Origin: Polytrichum commune
Lineage: Eukaryota; Streptophyta; Polytrichopsida; Polytrichales; Polytrichaceae
DNA: 64,000 bases
Assembly: GCA_950295325.1 (NCBI GenBank)
Contig: OX485805.1
Location: 57,128,758 to 57,192,757, forward strand
Direction of reading: 5' to 3'
The notes below the pieces were generated by a model. It saw nothing but the letters and a program-made list of their open reading frames with translations. It was not told the origin of the DNA and searched no databases. Numbering within the stretch: position 1 is the first letter of the stretch; every line of letters starts with the position of its first letter. Shown here piece by piece: positions 31,663 through 45,099 of the stretch. Position numbers and translations under genes: made by a program.

Positions 31663-33540
31663 CTACTCCAATAATGCGGAAGCATATGGCAATGTATCCA
31701 CAATAGCACCGCATCCAAAAATCATGGATAATGGTGTTATGGTCGCGGCCGCCGCGAATGCCACAAGAATAAGTTCCTTACGGGGATCTCCAGGCTTCAC
31801 GCGGAAGCTAAGCTGCAGTGGCTCCCGAGTGTAATTAGTGGCCCGCTCCACGTGGCCAATAGAGGTGACGATGGTAAATGAACAAGGAGCCAAGTTGTCA
31901 ACCGTTAACCGTAATTCCTGGGCAAACCTTTTGCCGATCATAACTAGTTGTGCCCCGAATTCATCATCACACACTAGGGTGCAATCTGAATAGGATTGGC
32001 TCCACCCCGACCGACCACCAAAATGTCGGTATTATTCACCAATTGTACAACGTCAGATCAAATGTCGCGGCGCTCGCGAGCATGCCTAGCAGTTACATTA
32101 GACAAATAAGTTGTTCCAGCGGATTCTAGTGAGTCATAAGATGTTGTCAGGCCCCTATCATTTGAGGTATGTGCGTCAAAAGACGTAATGGACTCCGTTG
32201 CAAGCCTCGCACATTGTTTGGCCATTCCCTCGGAATCCTCAATGGCAGGGAGGTATGCGGTGGCTTGAACCACAGTGAGAGAAAACAATAATGCCTTGCC
32301 TTCCAAAATCCTACTTGCTAGGTGGAAAACCTTAGCTGGTAGGATGTCGGGTGACGACCATTCCATGGTTGTAAACAAAGGTGTGTGCAACGTCTTAGAT
32401 GCCAATGTGTGCATTAAGTCGGTCACTGGATTTGAAGCCTCCATGCTCAAATTTCAGCTACTGATAGATTGGACAGCATCTGCCCATCCAAAAGACAATG
32501 GCAAATGTGTCTGACCAATCTGATCCGCGGGACCATTGTCCCAAGAACGTAAGGTCTCCACAAGCTCTCTTGTAGTCGAAGGTTTAGCTCGTGACACATA
32601 TTGAACACATGTCACATCTTCCGAATTCACCACCTTCCCCGAGCCCCGAACATATAGTAATCGGAAGTTGACGAACTAGCCTTAACTCTAGGTGGAGCAT
32701 GTGATTCCAATATTTAGCTAGATGACGCCAAATTTTTGAACTTCTCTTTCAAGGCGCCAAATTTTGCCTCCAACGTCTTTTCCTGTTTAGAAGAAGGGCG
32801 TTTTTTTCTAAATGGAGAGCAAAGCAATTTTCCACCGCGTAATTGTTCCGCCCACAATGAGAATACTTCAACTACTTCAATAAATGTTTATCGGCCTCCT
32901 TCGTTGAATTGTTAGAGGGAACAATTGGCTTCCGCTTCGGATAATTTGCGGTGTGGGCCTGCTTTTGCTTCAAAGGACAATCCTTCTTAACGTGGCTCGA
33001 TTGCCCACAAGTCCAACAATATAAGGTCTTGTCTTCCTCCGCCTCTATTAATTTGCAGTCGCGACCGGAGTCTTCTGGGATTTGCTAGAATTCACTAGCA
33101 AGGACACCAAGTCAATGGCATCATGCTAACACAAGGCACGATCACACTGCTTCACAGCGGCAAATGCCTTTGTAAGTGTCTTCCGCCCATCATAATTCAT
33201 AATGATCATGAACAACGCTAAGTCAATGAGGCATTTGTCAAAGATCCCCTCCGTTGGCTCCGTCTTCACCACAAGAGCGGCCAATGAACTGGAAGTTGCG
33301 CCATTCTTCAATGCGGAAACCAAGTCCATCCACGTCTTCCAGTACTGCTTCACATGGCGAAACTCCATCCAATGAGCATCCCTTCATTGTTGTAGGTCTG
33401 AAGCGCCTTGTGCTCCAAATGTTAGGGCAAAAGCTCAAACGCATATCAGTCGTTAAAACTGGTATTGCATTGATGTTTCTCCCGCATTCATGTCCTAAAT
33501 CAAATTTTCCAATCTTATAGGGACATGAACCCAGCTCCAC
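31663..33540 (-). pseudogene. Decayed gypsy Gag and protease region
   Basis: On the minus strand, Gag-like frames (33540-33126) are followed by a zinc knuckle near 33040-32990 (CWTCGQSSHVKKDC), a spacer with FHLASRILEGKALLF (32450-32058), and a retropepsin-like segment at 31974-31663 (GAQLVMIGKRFAQEL...CSFTIVTSIGHVERATNYTREPLQLSF). Several stops and frameshifts separate the pieces, so no functional protein is encoded. Order and strand fit the integrase remnant at 29.1-29.9 kb, so this is one old element of about 4.4 kb or more. Confidence 0.7.
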
Positions 33541-34920
33541 CAGAAAACCGGTCTCGAATTCCTCTTCTAGTTTCCATCTTCATATCGTCAAAGGTCACTA
33601 CCAAAATAACGTGAGACCAAGTGATAGTCCCCCATGCCGAAGTAGGTTGAAAAGCCTCGTCGGATGTTACCACTGGTTCAACGTTCGAAAAAAAAATTGA
33701 TCAGCCTTCCAATGCCCCTGAAGACGGTGAATGATAATATTGGCTCCGAGTCATAATCATAAATCCACAATGGATTTGGTCACTAGAGCCAACAACCTAA
33801 ATTAATATGATATCAAGGTAAAAAATCAAAATGCGGAAGATAACTTGCACTTGCAACCACCACCAACCTTATGGTTTGCTGGTCTTCAATCCAACCTCAC
33901 CATAAGGGAATACAAACACCGCCCACTTGGTACACACATAAGAGTTTCGTTGGTCATTATTCTGACCTGAGTCCCACAATACCCTATCACAAACTAGAAT
34001 AATACAAAATGAAATAATATTAGCAATGTCTAGCAACACAGCCCGCCATGGGGGAAGATATCACAACGAAATATGGAAAACTATGCAATTGTAGCACTGC
34101 ATTTTTTTCTCCATAAAATAATTAAGCAAAATTCAAATTGACCGAGCACAATCGGCACTCATCTGCGGTTGTTGGTCAAGCATGAGATACTACTGTTGCC
34201 GTGGAAAAAAATTGGCACATAAACATATTTATCATCTTCCCACTACAATATAAAAGCTCATTCCCACCACAATCCCCATAATTTGTGTTATTAAATACAA
34301 TTCGAGCTTAAAAATTATGTTATTAAGTCGAATAGTGATTTCATGTGCCAAATAACTCTTAATAACAATCTCATACACATACCCCTAAATGAATTCCAAT
34401 GCCCGCGAACTTGCTCCCAAGAAACAAGTATGTGTTTGTTTAATTATTTCTTTAAAAAAAAACATGAAAACCCTATTTTATGCCAAATACCTCTCCCAAG
34501 TCGATGTGGAGGAAGAATAAGGCAACTGTAAATTCGCCACATCCCACGTCCTTCATATGTTCCCGGATGCTCTTGCGATGCTTCACCCTTGCCAACAAAA
34601 CAATTCTTGTTCCACCAACTAGTTGTTATGGTTAAGACTAGGACGGTGTTTAATCTTTTGCGAGCCCTCAACTCTCATTCTTGATTAATGAAAACATCTC
34701 TAAAATAGTTTTTTATAAATCCAAGAATTGGAACTCCAACTAATAAGATTTTAAAATGCCTTCTCCAATATATCTTATTTGAAGAGTCTTGTTTTTTAAT
34801 TTTAATTTTTTTTTACCAATTAATGTTCTTGGTTAACAAAAAAAATAAAACAAAAAAATCAAAAAAAAATAAAACTGCCCCGTAATTACACCCACAATTG
34901 CTATTACTGCCGTAGCTGCA
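33541..34920. other. AT-rich sequence, no gene seen
   Basis: Probably leader/LTR remains of the decayed gypsy element and unique DNA. No ORF with recognisable content. Confidence 0.45.
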
Positions 34921-35084
34921 GCAGGGAAAAGGGGGGGGGGGGTAGGCTGGGCTAGGGCTAGGGGCAGGGGGAAGGTGGCCTAGCCTAGGCTAGAGGGGGG
35001 AGGCATGTTTAGGGGGGATACGGGGGAGGGACGGGGAGGGGAGGTATAGGGAAAAGGTTGGAGGGGGGGGGGGGGGGGGGAAAG
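34921..35084 (+). repeat. G-rich low-complexity tract
   Basis: Many runs of three or more G, including 13 G and 18 G (35063-35080). Strong G-quadruplex potential on the plus strand. The longest runs may also hide sequencing length errors. Confidence 0.75.
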
Positions 35085-35489
35085 CCGGTGTGCCGCGTGC
35101 CGCCGAACGGCCGCTGCAGCTTAGCTGCCGAAGCCGACCAAGGGCTTCAGCTCTAAAGGTCGGGCTCCTCCTCTCCTCCTTTTTGTTTTGTTTTGAATGA
35201 CTCTATACTTAAGTTGGAATTAGGATTGTTATTCCAAAGCTTAATGATGTGAATTCAAGCTTGCAAACGACCAAATGATTAGAAATTCCGTGGACAATTC
35301 AATAATTCATCCTCAAAATTCACCTTGATGTTTCATTCACAAGCAAGCATTCTTCTTCTTGTTGCTTCGCAAATCCGCGGTGTTCTTTGCTTCGACACTC
35401 CACAACTTCGTCACTCTTTGTCTTCACGCCCTCCCTTGCATGTCATATCTCAAGAATGAAGAAGAAAAGAAGAAAAATGAAGGATTCTT

Positions 35490-35831
35490 GCCAAGTGAGA
35501 AGAAAGAGAGTCAAACCCTTGTAAGAGCTCTAACTCTCTTTTCAAATGCACACAATGAGTCAAGTTATCTCTCACTTCACCACGGGAGAATCCAAGAGTG
35601 TAAGTAAAGAAAGAAGAATTCAAGATTTATTACAAAAACATGCAATCTTTACCTCACACAAGTTCTCTCCACACACTCAATCACAAGGCTTGACTTGGCA
35701 AGAATGCCAAACCAAGGGGGAGGCTCCTCACTTAGGAGCATCTCTCCAACTTCTAAGATTCATCCATCCAAATCTAAATGGATGAAATTCCACGCATTAG
35801 GTTCGGCTACCGATGCCGCATACCGTGACAT
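35490..35831 (-). repeat. LTR (3') of decayed copia element
   Basis: On the minus strand it starts TGTCACGGTATGCGGC at 35831 next to the RNase H remnant, as a 3' LTR should. A second fragment of the same LTR family is at 12246-12572. Its other boundary is not clear and may extend toward 35.1 kb. Confidence 0.65.
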
Positions 35832-35842
35832 TGTGAAAAATA

Positions 35843-38717
35843 TCAAGGGCTAAAGCTTTCGTAAGAATATATGTGAGTTGGAGTTTGGTGGGAACACAAA
35901 ACATAGTATATATCCCCTCGAGTTTGAAATTCTCTGATGAGGTGATAAACCACATCAATAAGTTTATTAGTATGTTTTTTAAATTCAGGGTTTTGTACGA
36001 ACCATATTATAGACTGGTTATCGGAGAAAATAAATGTAGGGGCCGTTTGAGGACACCCAATATCAGCAAGAAGGCGACGGGCCCATATGCCTTCCTTACT
36101 GGTAAATAATGCAGTAACATATTTAGACTCCATAGTAGATGTTGCGGTGCATGGTTGTTTACGACTACACTAAGCCAAAAAACAAGGCCATTATTGAGCA
36201 AAAGAATATTGCCACTATAATTTTTCCTATCGTTAAGATCTCATGTATAATTAACGTCCGCATAGGAAACAAGAGAATTTGTGACAAATAAGTCCGAAGA
36301 GTAGCACAGTGCTTAATCAATAGTTCCCCGGAGATATTTGAGAATGCGTTTCACTGCAGTACAATGGATTTCTCTGAAATTTGTGGAATATTGTACCACA
36401 ACAAACACTACATGTGCACTATCAAGGTGAGAATGAGTGACAAGATAGAATAAAGACCCAACAATCTCTTGATAAAGAAAACTCGGAACAGGATTATCAT
36501 AATCATTGAGTGGGGAGTAAGAGAGAGGAACATGTGGATCACTGGGTGTTGAAACAAGATTGGCATCTTGGTATCCAAATCTTGTTAAAATGGTTCTAGT
36601 ATAACGTTGTTGGTCAACATATAATTTTCTATGTGCCAAGTCCCAAGTGATATGGAGTCCCACATAAACATCGGCATCTCCCACTGTCATTTCAAATTTA
36701 GTCTTTAGATGGGTGATCATCTTATCTAACATGGACTTATCCCTGCACATTGTTAGTCCATCATCAACCCAAAGAGCAAGAATAAGATGGGGGGAAGATG
36801 TTGAATAGAAGATACAAGGATAAGGGATGCTTTGGATAAGGTCGTACTCTTTAAGAAATTTCAAGAATGCTGTTTTCCAACTCCGTGCGGATTGTTTAAG
36901 ACCGTATAAGCCTTTGCGGATTCAACAAACCTTGCCCTGATTCCCCGGAAAGTTTTTGAGAAACCAAGCTTCAAACCCTTGCAGAAAAGCCATAAATACG
37001 AGTTCTTGAATTGTAGGGTTCATGTATGCAATTTTGATGTCAAATTGAACCATGTAGAGACCATTAACTCCGGCAATCAAGAGAATGATCCTGATGCTTT
37101 CTGCACGTGCAATTGGCGCGAAAGTTTCATGATAATCCATGCCATAGGTTTGAGTAAACCCTTTGGCAACTAAACGAGCTTTGAATCATTCAATGGTACC
37201 ATCTGATTTCACTTTGATTTTGAAAACCCATTTATTTGTAACAAGATTATGGCTAGGAGGTAGGGTTTCTAATGTCCACGCCTCATTCTTGATAAATGAT
37301 TCTATCTCTTCGAGCATGGCTAGTTCCCATTCGATTTTATGGGCTGAGTTAAGAGCTTGAGCATGGATTTGTGGTTCAGGTGGCAGCACTGAGACTCGTG
37401 GGATGGTCTTATCCTTAGAAACTGCAACGCAAGACGTGGACTGGACAAAGGGTGCAAATTGGTAAATATCAGCCAATGACCTAGTCTTCAAAACTGGGTG
37501 AAAATTATCAAGTGAGATAGAAGAGGTGAGCAGGCTAGTACTTTGGGCGCAACTACTTTGTTCAAAATTTGTAGTGGAAATCTTTGCAAAATTGAAAGAG
37601 TGAGGTGAAAGAGATGTATCGGAAGAACTTGACGAGGAAATGGTAGCATGTTTTGCAAAGGTTCAAATCGTGAGGTAGATAATCCCATTGAAATCATAGG
37701 GTCATGTGAACTGGTAGCAGGAGTTGATAAAGTGGAGTGATGATCTCCCATTACTTTGTGTAGGTGTGAGTGAGATGCTTCCATTGTTTTTTGGAGTCGT
37801 GGTAGAGATGCTCTCGATGCTGATGGTATTGGAAATGTATATGATGACATAGGTAAGGATATATTCATAAAGAAAGAAACATTAGTAGAAATAGAGGTGT
37901 CAAGAGGAAATAAGATGAGTACTCAGAGGGAACCAACGTAGGATTTGGCACCCACTATTGTGGAGTTGGTGTTCCTTCATCCAAAATAACATCGCAAGTG
38001 ATGATGATTTTTTGTTTGCTTAAAACACCAAACATGATAAGCCTTAGCAGTGATGCAGTTTCCCACAAAGAGACATTCCCGAGCCTAACTGTCCAACTTC
38101 TGCCGGACTTGTTTAGGGACATGGCTATAACATAGGGAGCCAAATTCTCAAAAATAGTTGACATATGGGGGTTCACCATATCACTTGGTGAAAGGAGTTG
38201 CACCATGAAGAATGCGACTACATGTTCGAATGAGGATGTAAATAATTGTATTAACAACTTCACCCCATAATTTGAGTGGCAGAAAGCAACGATGTAGCAT
38301 ACTACGTGCGCATTCAACCACTATTTGATTATTGTGTTCATTGACTTTTTTTTGTACCGGCTGTACGATGAGGTCGACTTGTGACGAATTTCTTTGTAGC
38401 ATACATAAGCCTAAAAGTCTTGTGACAAAAACTCACAGCCGTTGTCTGTTCAAAGTTTGACCATGTAGCGTCCCGTTTCGTTATTGGTTAATTGTAAAAA
38501 GTCTGAAACGTGGTTAAGACAACCTTCTTGTCCTTCATGAAGAAAGCAAAGCGATTATTGCTATGATTGTTCTTATAAATAATAAAATAATAATGCTCAC
38601 CATAAAATTGCACTTGAAAATGACTAAAAATATTGGCATGAAAAATAAGGCCAGGTTTATGCATGCGTTTCTTTTCTGATTGTGATGGCTTTTGCCATAA
38701 GCACATCCAAAGCACAC
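35843..38717 (-). pseudogene. Decayed Ty1/copia pol (integrase, RT, RNase H)
   Basis: Fragments in copia order on the minus strand: GAG-pre-integrase/integrase start (38717-38488, CFGCAYGKSHH), integrase body (38402-38181, NQIVVECARSMLH and LKLWGEVVNT), linker (37868-37488), RT start (37491-37186, WELAMLEEIESF...LVTNKWVFKIK), RT core (37140-36922), RT end with LALWVDDGL (36864-36313, VGDADVYVGLHI), and RNase H (36133-35843, SKEGIWARRLL and FSDNQS). Stops and frameshifts separate them. Gag and a 5' LTR were not found upstream. Old and inactive. Confidence 0.85.
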
Positions 38718-38876
38718 AGGAGGAGTAATGTTGTCAAAAGAATGTAAACTTAGAACTAAATCTTAAGAACACATATTCTTGATGGTATGAACATTGATGT
38801 GTCCAAGGTGAGTATGTCATCGTTGTAGGGTTAGAATAAGCTTAAGCAAATTTCGATTGCTTGCAGAATTGATGGT

Positions 38877-39699
38877 TGTGAACCTCTAAAGTGGTCTACC
38901 ACTCCGCGGGGTCATTTTTGGTTGGGATTTTAGCATTAAAAGTTAGAATTGATAGGAAATTGTGGAAAAATCAATTCATTTAGTGTTTAGCCCCAAAAAG
39001 GGAAAGGTAAAATATTGAGCACTTCGGGCCTTCACCCATGAAGGGGAAAAAACTAGTTAAGGTAGGGTTAATAATAAAGAAAACTAACTAGTGATAGAAA
39101 CTAGCTAAGTTAGGAAAAATTGCTAGCTAGGAAAGAAACTAGTTTAGTAGGAAGAATTGCAAGCTAGTAAAAACAACTAGCTAAAATGTTAAGTTAGTAG
39201 AGGCTAGCTCAACAAAGATTAGTTTATTAATTAATGTGGGTCATACAAGACAAATAAAGGTGTTCGGCATAAGAGGACAAAATCGGCACGAAGATTTTTT
39301 AAGAAAAAAAAAACAAAAAAACAAGGGGGTCATTTGTCCACTTGCCCTTTTGCCAACTCAATGGCAAAAAATTAGAAAGAATTTGAAGGACTCCCATCAA
39401 AGCCGCCTCGGCGAGAGGGTGGCAACCTCAACCGGGAAAATCTCCGAGCCCAAATTCAATTGGAGGGGGGGGGGGTTCGAAAGAATGAGACCGGTAGCGG
39501 ACGGGTCCAGCCATTTTTTGAGAGGATTTAAACATACCCTCCTACATTACAAACTCTCTTCTTCTTAACATTTAGGCAAAGCCCTACCTCTATATAGTTA
39601 GAAACAAACTTTTTCTTGTCCTTTCACTTGCTTAGTAGTAAGACTTGAGGAAACCTTCTTCTTACCTTCTCCTAGTTAGAATGTGTGTTTGTTAACACA
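38877..39699 (+). repeat. LTR-like repeat, plus-strand copy
   Basis: Bounded by TGTGAACC and GTTAACACA (TG...CA). It has a TATA-like CTCTATATAG near 39588 and the ~820-bp length of an LTR. It is homologous in inverted orientation to 45955-46726. Similarity continues past the end (TAGAGGTAGGTT), so both copies may be 5' LTRs with leader sequence. Confidence 0.5.
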
Positions 39700-40546
39700 T
39701 AATTTTTTTTTTAATTTTTTCTTTCATTTTCTTAGAGGTAGGTTAGAGAGCATGTTTAAAATTTGAGACATTGTAGACCTTAGCTGCTGATGGCATAAAT
39801 GCTTGGTTTACCATCTAAAATTAAAAAATTATCATTACGTTGTTATAGAATTTTTTTTATAGCTATCTATAATCATTTTTCATTTGTGAATTGGTTGAGG
39901 TAGCAAGTAGTTGTGAATTTTTAGAGTCGGACTAAAAAATAAGATGTTAATTTGGGCATCGTCTATTGAATCAGACCTGCTAGCCTTATAAAAACTTTAA
40001 TTTAAAAATTATATTATTTTTTCCAAGTAGAATTTTCTTTGGCTTCCCAAGGCTGTTTAGAAAACGTGTGATTGAATCACCATGCCATGAGCTGCGCATA
40101 GCTCATGGCCATACCCTCGTGCCTCCTAGTCTCTGTGGGTGGGAGGCGTTGTGAACGCCCGCGGCCCTCGCCCAACTAGAATCACTTGGGCCCTCTCACC
40201 AACGGCACCACAAGTCCCGGGTGTCACTCCGGGGTCCCCCTTGTGCCCATGGTGTTTCGGGCACTCCTCATGAAGAAGTGCGCGACATTTTAGCTAATTG
40301 ATGCGTTATTAGACTAACCTATAGCCTAAACCATACCTCATGCTTGATTAAATGCTTGAATGTTTCACTTTTATCTTAAGTACTGTGTGACTAACGTCCT
40401 AATTGTTGCCTTATTAGTCTAATGAAATCATATTTATGCTAATTGTTGTGTTATTAGAAGAGTGGAGTGAAGAGGAGAGGAAATTAATTTACCCCGGTAG
40501 TGATTGACGGACAAGATGAGCTCAATCTAACGGAGGAGCCCAATCG
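39700..40546. other. Repeat debris, including dispersed repeat copy 2 (about 40090-40285)
   Basis: 40090-40285 is the inverted counterpart of 13360-13560. The rest is AT-rich without a gene. Confidence 0.5.
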
Positions 40547-40604
40547 GGCCCTAGATGAGAGTTCAGGACGAGGAAAAGCTCGTCCCGAACTCTCATCTAG
40601 GGCC
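40547..40604. repeat. 58-bp hairpin
   Basis: GGCCCTAGATGAGAGTTC and its reverse complement are separated by a short loop, stem about 26 bp with one irregular base. Likely part of a small inverted-repeat element. Confidence 0.6.
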
Positions 40605-40774
40605 TGATGGTTTGGCGCCAAAATTGTGCCACCTAAGACGCCACATGGGATGAGTGAGTGTTCGGGCTGGCCCCAAGTATAAAGCCCTTGGGCCCGATTT
40701 GATGAAATCGAGCGATCTTATTGGCCCAAATTTTGACAGTTCCGGCTGGCCCTCAATCCGGCCCCAAGTATAAC

Positions 40775-43700
40775 ACTATAAGAAACCCGTGTTTTTTGTG
40801 ATGTTCCCAAAAACGCGGAAAAATGTCTAAAAAAACGGACTTGATGTCCACAAAAACATCACCTAAAATTCGATCAACCGAAACATGCAAAAACGTGGCC
40901 AAAATTGCACTAAACAGGTAGAATGTTTACCTTAACATGCGTTTAGAAACATGCGTTAGGGTACTCAGAAGTGGTGCCATGTGGATGCCACGTGGGGGCC
41001 ACATCGGAGCCCTCCTGGACGGGCAGTGCCACATGTAACTTATTTCATCCGGCCCCTTGGTGACGTGACTGATGACGTGGTCCCGCCAAAATCACAAGCT
41101 ACCATGTTGTCATCTGACGTGGCGACATTGGAATCTCGCTTCGCCACGGTGGCATCCTACGTGGATGATGACGGCGCACTGACGTGGGCTGCCATGTCGG
41201 CAAAATTTTGGGTGGTTTGGGGTTTTGCGGTGTGTTCATTTTGATGTTCCGGGAAACACATGTGTGTTCAGGCAGACACTCTATGTGGTTTAGGGGTGTT
41301 TGGTAGGATGCATGTGTTGACAGTTTGTATGTCCAATTTGACGTTATCGCATGTAGAGTAAATGTCAATATTCAAAACATATAGAATGGCGTAGTTTGCG
41401 TGGACATTGCGACCAACATTTCGTGTGATTACTGTGTGTCTTCAAGCTATGAACATGTGCATACTCAATGTCATTGAAGATGCCATGGGCAATCAATGCT
41501 CGTCCATGGAGACATGACATAGGTTGTCCATGACGTTCTGTAAGGCCTCATATAGAGAATCTGTTAGGCTCAGTGAGCATGAACACAGCGCTGTGCGAAC
41601 ATGGAAAGAATATCAAGGTGGTCACGAGAAACGTTCTTCTAAGTTTGATTCGTGTCGTGGGAGGTGTCTATTGGGACATGTGCATATTTTCAGCAGCACG
41701 ATCACGTCATTATGTGAGACATCATATGTCGTTATCTTTGATGTGTCGCATGATGTTCCCAGTGTTTTTTCTAAATTACAATGATGTTATGCTGAATGTA
41801 CCCGAAAATGCACATATTGGAATAACGACATTCCAATTTTCATTAAGGCAACGAAATAACAAGTACGGGGGCTTATAGGCACCAAAGCGGACTTCCATTT
41901 TAAGTGCCACGATACATTTCGAGTGCAGAGTCTGAAGTTTGATTCTCTTTGCTAGCCACCAATTAAAACAGGTCGATGTTTGCTCAAAAATCCTACCATA
42001 TCCTTGCCATCCCTCTACATATTGCTGCAAACTAACTGCGATTTCACTGTGAGTTCTCAATGTTGGCGGTTCCAATGGGACCGGATTTCTTCTTCGCCGC
42101 CTCGGCTCCTGTTGAGTTCCCGACCTTGGCAACGCACTTCCCAGGTTTTGAGAGGCCTCCCGATTTTGTGGAGCATGGGGGCTTCTGTGAATCAACCTTT
42201 TTGGGTTTTGAGAGGCCGACAGCTTTTACCGCTCTCTGTGTCTTCTCAGGTTGTGCAGGTTGCCGTGGGGGAAGACCAACGTTGTCGGGGAGTGTTTCCA
42301 CCGCATCCTGGACATGCATTTCAGCACCTAGCTATGGTTGACGTAGCCAATGGAACTCTGACAGACAATGCTGACTGGGCATGCACAGTAATGGACACAT
42401 GACTCATTTTGCGTCAAAATGCAACAAATATGCAAGCACTGCAAAACCTAAATCCAACTCAGCTTGGCAATGGTGTGTTGCCTGGGGCCGTTTAAACAAA
42501 TGTCTACCAGGATGTCAAATTTTTTTTAGCATTTCCAGGGATGTCCACAGTTATTCCCAGCGACATCTACAAGCATTGTTCTACGTGTTTCATCACATTG
42601 TCTTATAAACTGTGCCTGCCAGGAATATATGCTGTTTATGTTTGCAATACCTGCGCGGGTTGCTCAGGGGCCACTGACGAACTTGGCCCGGCCTCGGTTG
42701 TAGCAGTGTCCAGGATCGTAGATGCAAACATCTCTTCCAGATGTGTCCTCGGCGATGTGCAACCCTCACCTGCCACCGGCTGTGAGGCACGTCCTCCAAC
42801 CTGCGGGGTTAGTTTGGGGCTGGACGCCTCCTTCTCCTTCGCGGCACTCCGAGGCTCGTCACCCAAAATTGGTAGCATAATGCTAACTGAAGGATAGGTG
42901 TCACGCGGGGAGACAGGGGGGTGGAGTACATAGGTGGTCTGGCCGCCAAGAGTTGTTGGAACATCGCCTCAAGACGCGACTGGGAAGCGACGATCTTGGC
43001 CTCCAGCCGTTCGTTCGACGCGTCGAGATTCGCCTCCAACTCTTCCATCCTAGTGGCCATGTCTGCAATGCTCTTCTCCGCGCTTTGCTCTTCACCGGCC
43101 CGCTCCTCCTCCAGCCGCTGATATTCCTTTTCCACCTCTTCATTGATCTCCGTCTCAAACGGCTCTCGTTGAAAACGTATGCTCTGTCACATGCAAGACG
43201 TCACCGATGGAGGGGGGGGGGACATCAGGTTAAACAGTAAAATGCAAATATCGTGTTCATTCAAACATCCAAAAAACATTGAAAGACGTGTAGAAAAACA
43301 TGCGTGAGGAGGTGCTTACCAGTCTAACAAGCGCGGCCTCCCGGAGCCCCTGCATTTGGGATGCCTTAGATGCCCTGCGGCGCGAGATCGAACGCATATG
43401 GGCTGACTTCTTCTTTGACAACTCGGAGGCCCGCCATTTGCCAAGATCATTCCAACACTCAGTCGACACTTCCGGTGGTTTCGGAGCATTGTTGTCGATC
43501 AATTGACCAAGTCGAAATCGAAGATTGATGAGGACCTTTGTCACGATCTTCTGAAACCACATCTCATCAATCTTCTTCCCATTGCCCTTCCCCTTGATCT
43601 CCCACTCTGTCACCCCAACACATGTCAGCTGCTGCATAAGGTATGCTCACTTGGACGTTGCGGCGGATGTCCGAAAGCATAAAGGGAGCTAACATGTGTT

Positions 43701-44056
43701 AGAGGGGGCATACCTGCATATACTCGCTTGAAGAACCGATCCTTGGCATGTTGGGGCTGCTCTTCCCAGCTGTACCGAGGGTCAAGGTCTTTGGCCAGGA
43801 GCTTCACTTCCTGCTCCAGTACCTTCTTCATCGTCCCGTATGGAATGCCTTTGGAGTCCTGTGGTACTTTTGGGCCACCCCCTTTCGAGGGAGCCTAAAA
43901 GTATCACACAAGCCCTTCGGTGAAGGTGGCCTGCATTTGCAGGCGCCCAAGCCGAACCCGGATGATAGGTGTATAACGTGAGTAGTTAGATTTTTAAGGG
44001 AGATTAAATATGCGTCGTAGTACCTCCAGAGGTTAGGCCTTGGTTTTTTACTAGTG
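40775..44056. mobile_element. CACTA-like (En/Spm) element, degenerate
   Basis: The left end reads CACTATAAGAAACC (40775) and the reverse complement of the right end reads CACTAGTAAAAAACC (44056). The interior encodes minus-strand exons of an En/Spm-associated protein. The subterminal region has several TGACGTGG motifs (41073, 41115, 41180). The 3-bp flanks (TAA and TGG) do not match, so borders are provisional. No catalytic transposase was found. Confidence 0.45.
42636..43831 (-). pseudogene. En/Spm-associated plant transposon protein, broken
   Basis: Minus-strand exon-like pieces: 43831-43714 (LDPRYSWEEQPQHAKDRFFKRVYA), about 43640-43320 (EVSTECWNDLGKWRASELSKKKSAHMRSISRRRASK, typical of proteins annotated as Ptta/En/Spm), 43183-42890 (coiled coil, YQRLEEERAGEEQSAEK...LEAKIVASQSRLEAMF), and 42878-42636 (GDEPRSAAKEKEASSPK). 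The 43320 donor and 43183 acceptor agree in phase 0. The last piece is in another frame than the coiled coil, so there is probably a frameshift near 42890. The first junction does not fit in phase. Likely accessory DNA-binding protein of a CACTA element, no longer intact. Confidence 0.55.
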
Positions 44057-45060
44057 TGGCTTTAAACTCCACTAACCAATTTCATATCTAGTTCTAACCT
44101 TAACCTACAACCTATTCTACGCGCAGACGCACCAGCCTTGAAACCAAGGCAATCCTAATTTGTGAATTGGGATGGTTCTGATACACCCAACCGGGTGTGA
44201 CTCATACCACCCTAACTCAACGAACGGAATAACGACAATTTGATGGACCATTCAATTCTTCCTATTTCTTTATTTAGTTCTATTTAGTTTTCTAAGCGGG
44301 GGAACTTGGCCTAAGTCCCACCCTTCACACAAATTCCTTTTTAATTACTTACTTTTGTTTGCACGTCCTAACTTACTACATTAACATATTAGGCATCACC
44401 CCTTACCTCGGGTCTCTTGCCAACAAGGGTTTACGATTTATTTTGTATGTTTTGATTGTTAAATGTGTTTACACTGGATAGACCACGAAATGCAACTCAA
44501 TGGGACCAGGGTGACGGGCGACCTGTAGGTTCAACCTGTTGCGCAATCTTCATAAATTGGGACCATTACTCCCAATCTATGGGGCCAACAACATAATAGT
44601 GGATTCGCAGGTCATTAACCCCACCTTTCCACCAACAACATTCAGAGTGGTCGTGTCGGTGATTAATCCGACTTACCACACACGAAACTTGCTAATAAAT
44701 GAAGCTACTACCACAAAACATACCAAGGGCCCCGAAAACAATGGAATTGGGTACTCCCTTGGCGGTCAAGTGGTCAAGCCACTTGACCTTACGAGATAGG
44801 TGAGTGGGTTTAGAGATGCGTACCTTAGCCGTGCTCCCTCCAATCCTAAATGGAAGGCTTAAGGTTAGTTAATTTACCTCAATTTTCCTCGGTTGATTTG
44901 GGCTTGATGTAGGCCGAGCCGCTACCTCCTTCCTTGCTCCACTTTCCGAGCGTCGACCTTGCCTCCTTCTTTGTAACTAGTTTGGTAGTAAGCGTACCTT
45001 AGTTAACAATTAAAATATAAAGTGTTATTCTGCCCTGTAATTTAATCCTAAGCATAATAT
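44057..45060. other. No gene seen
   Basis: Unassigned sequence, possibly the interior of a truncated retrotransposon whose LTR-like end is at 45955-46726. ORF 44539-44799 has no recognisable motif. Confidence 0.4.
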
Positions 45061-45099
45061 TTATACTTAGTGCACCAAATTATCTTTCCAATGATCTAA

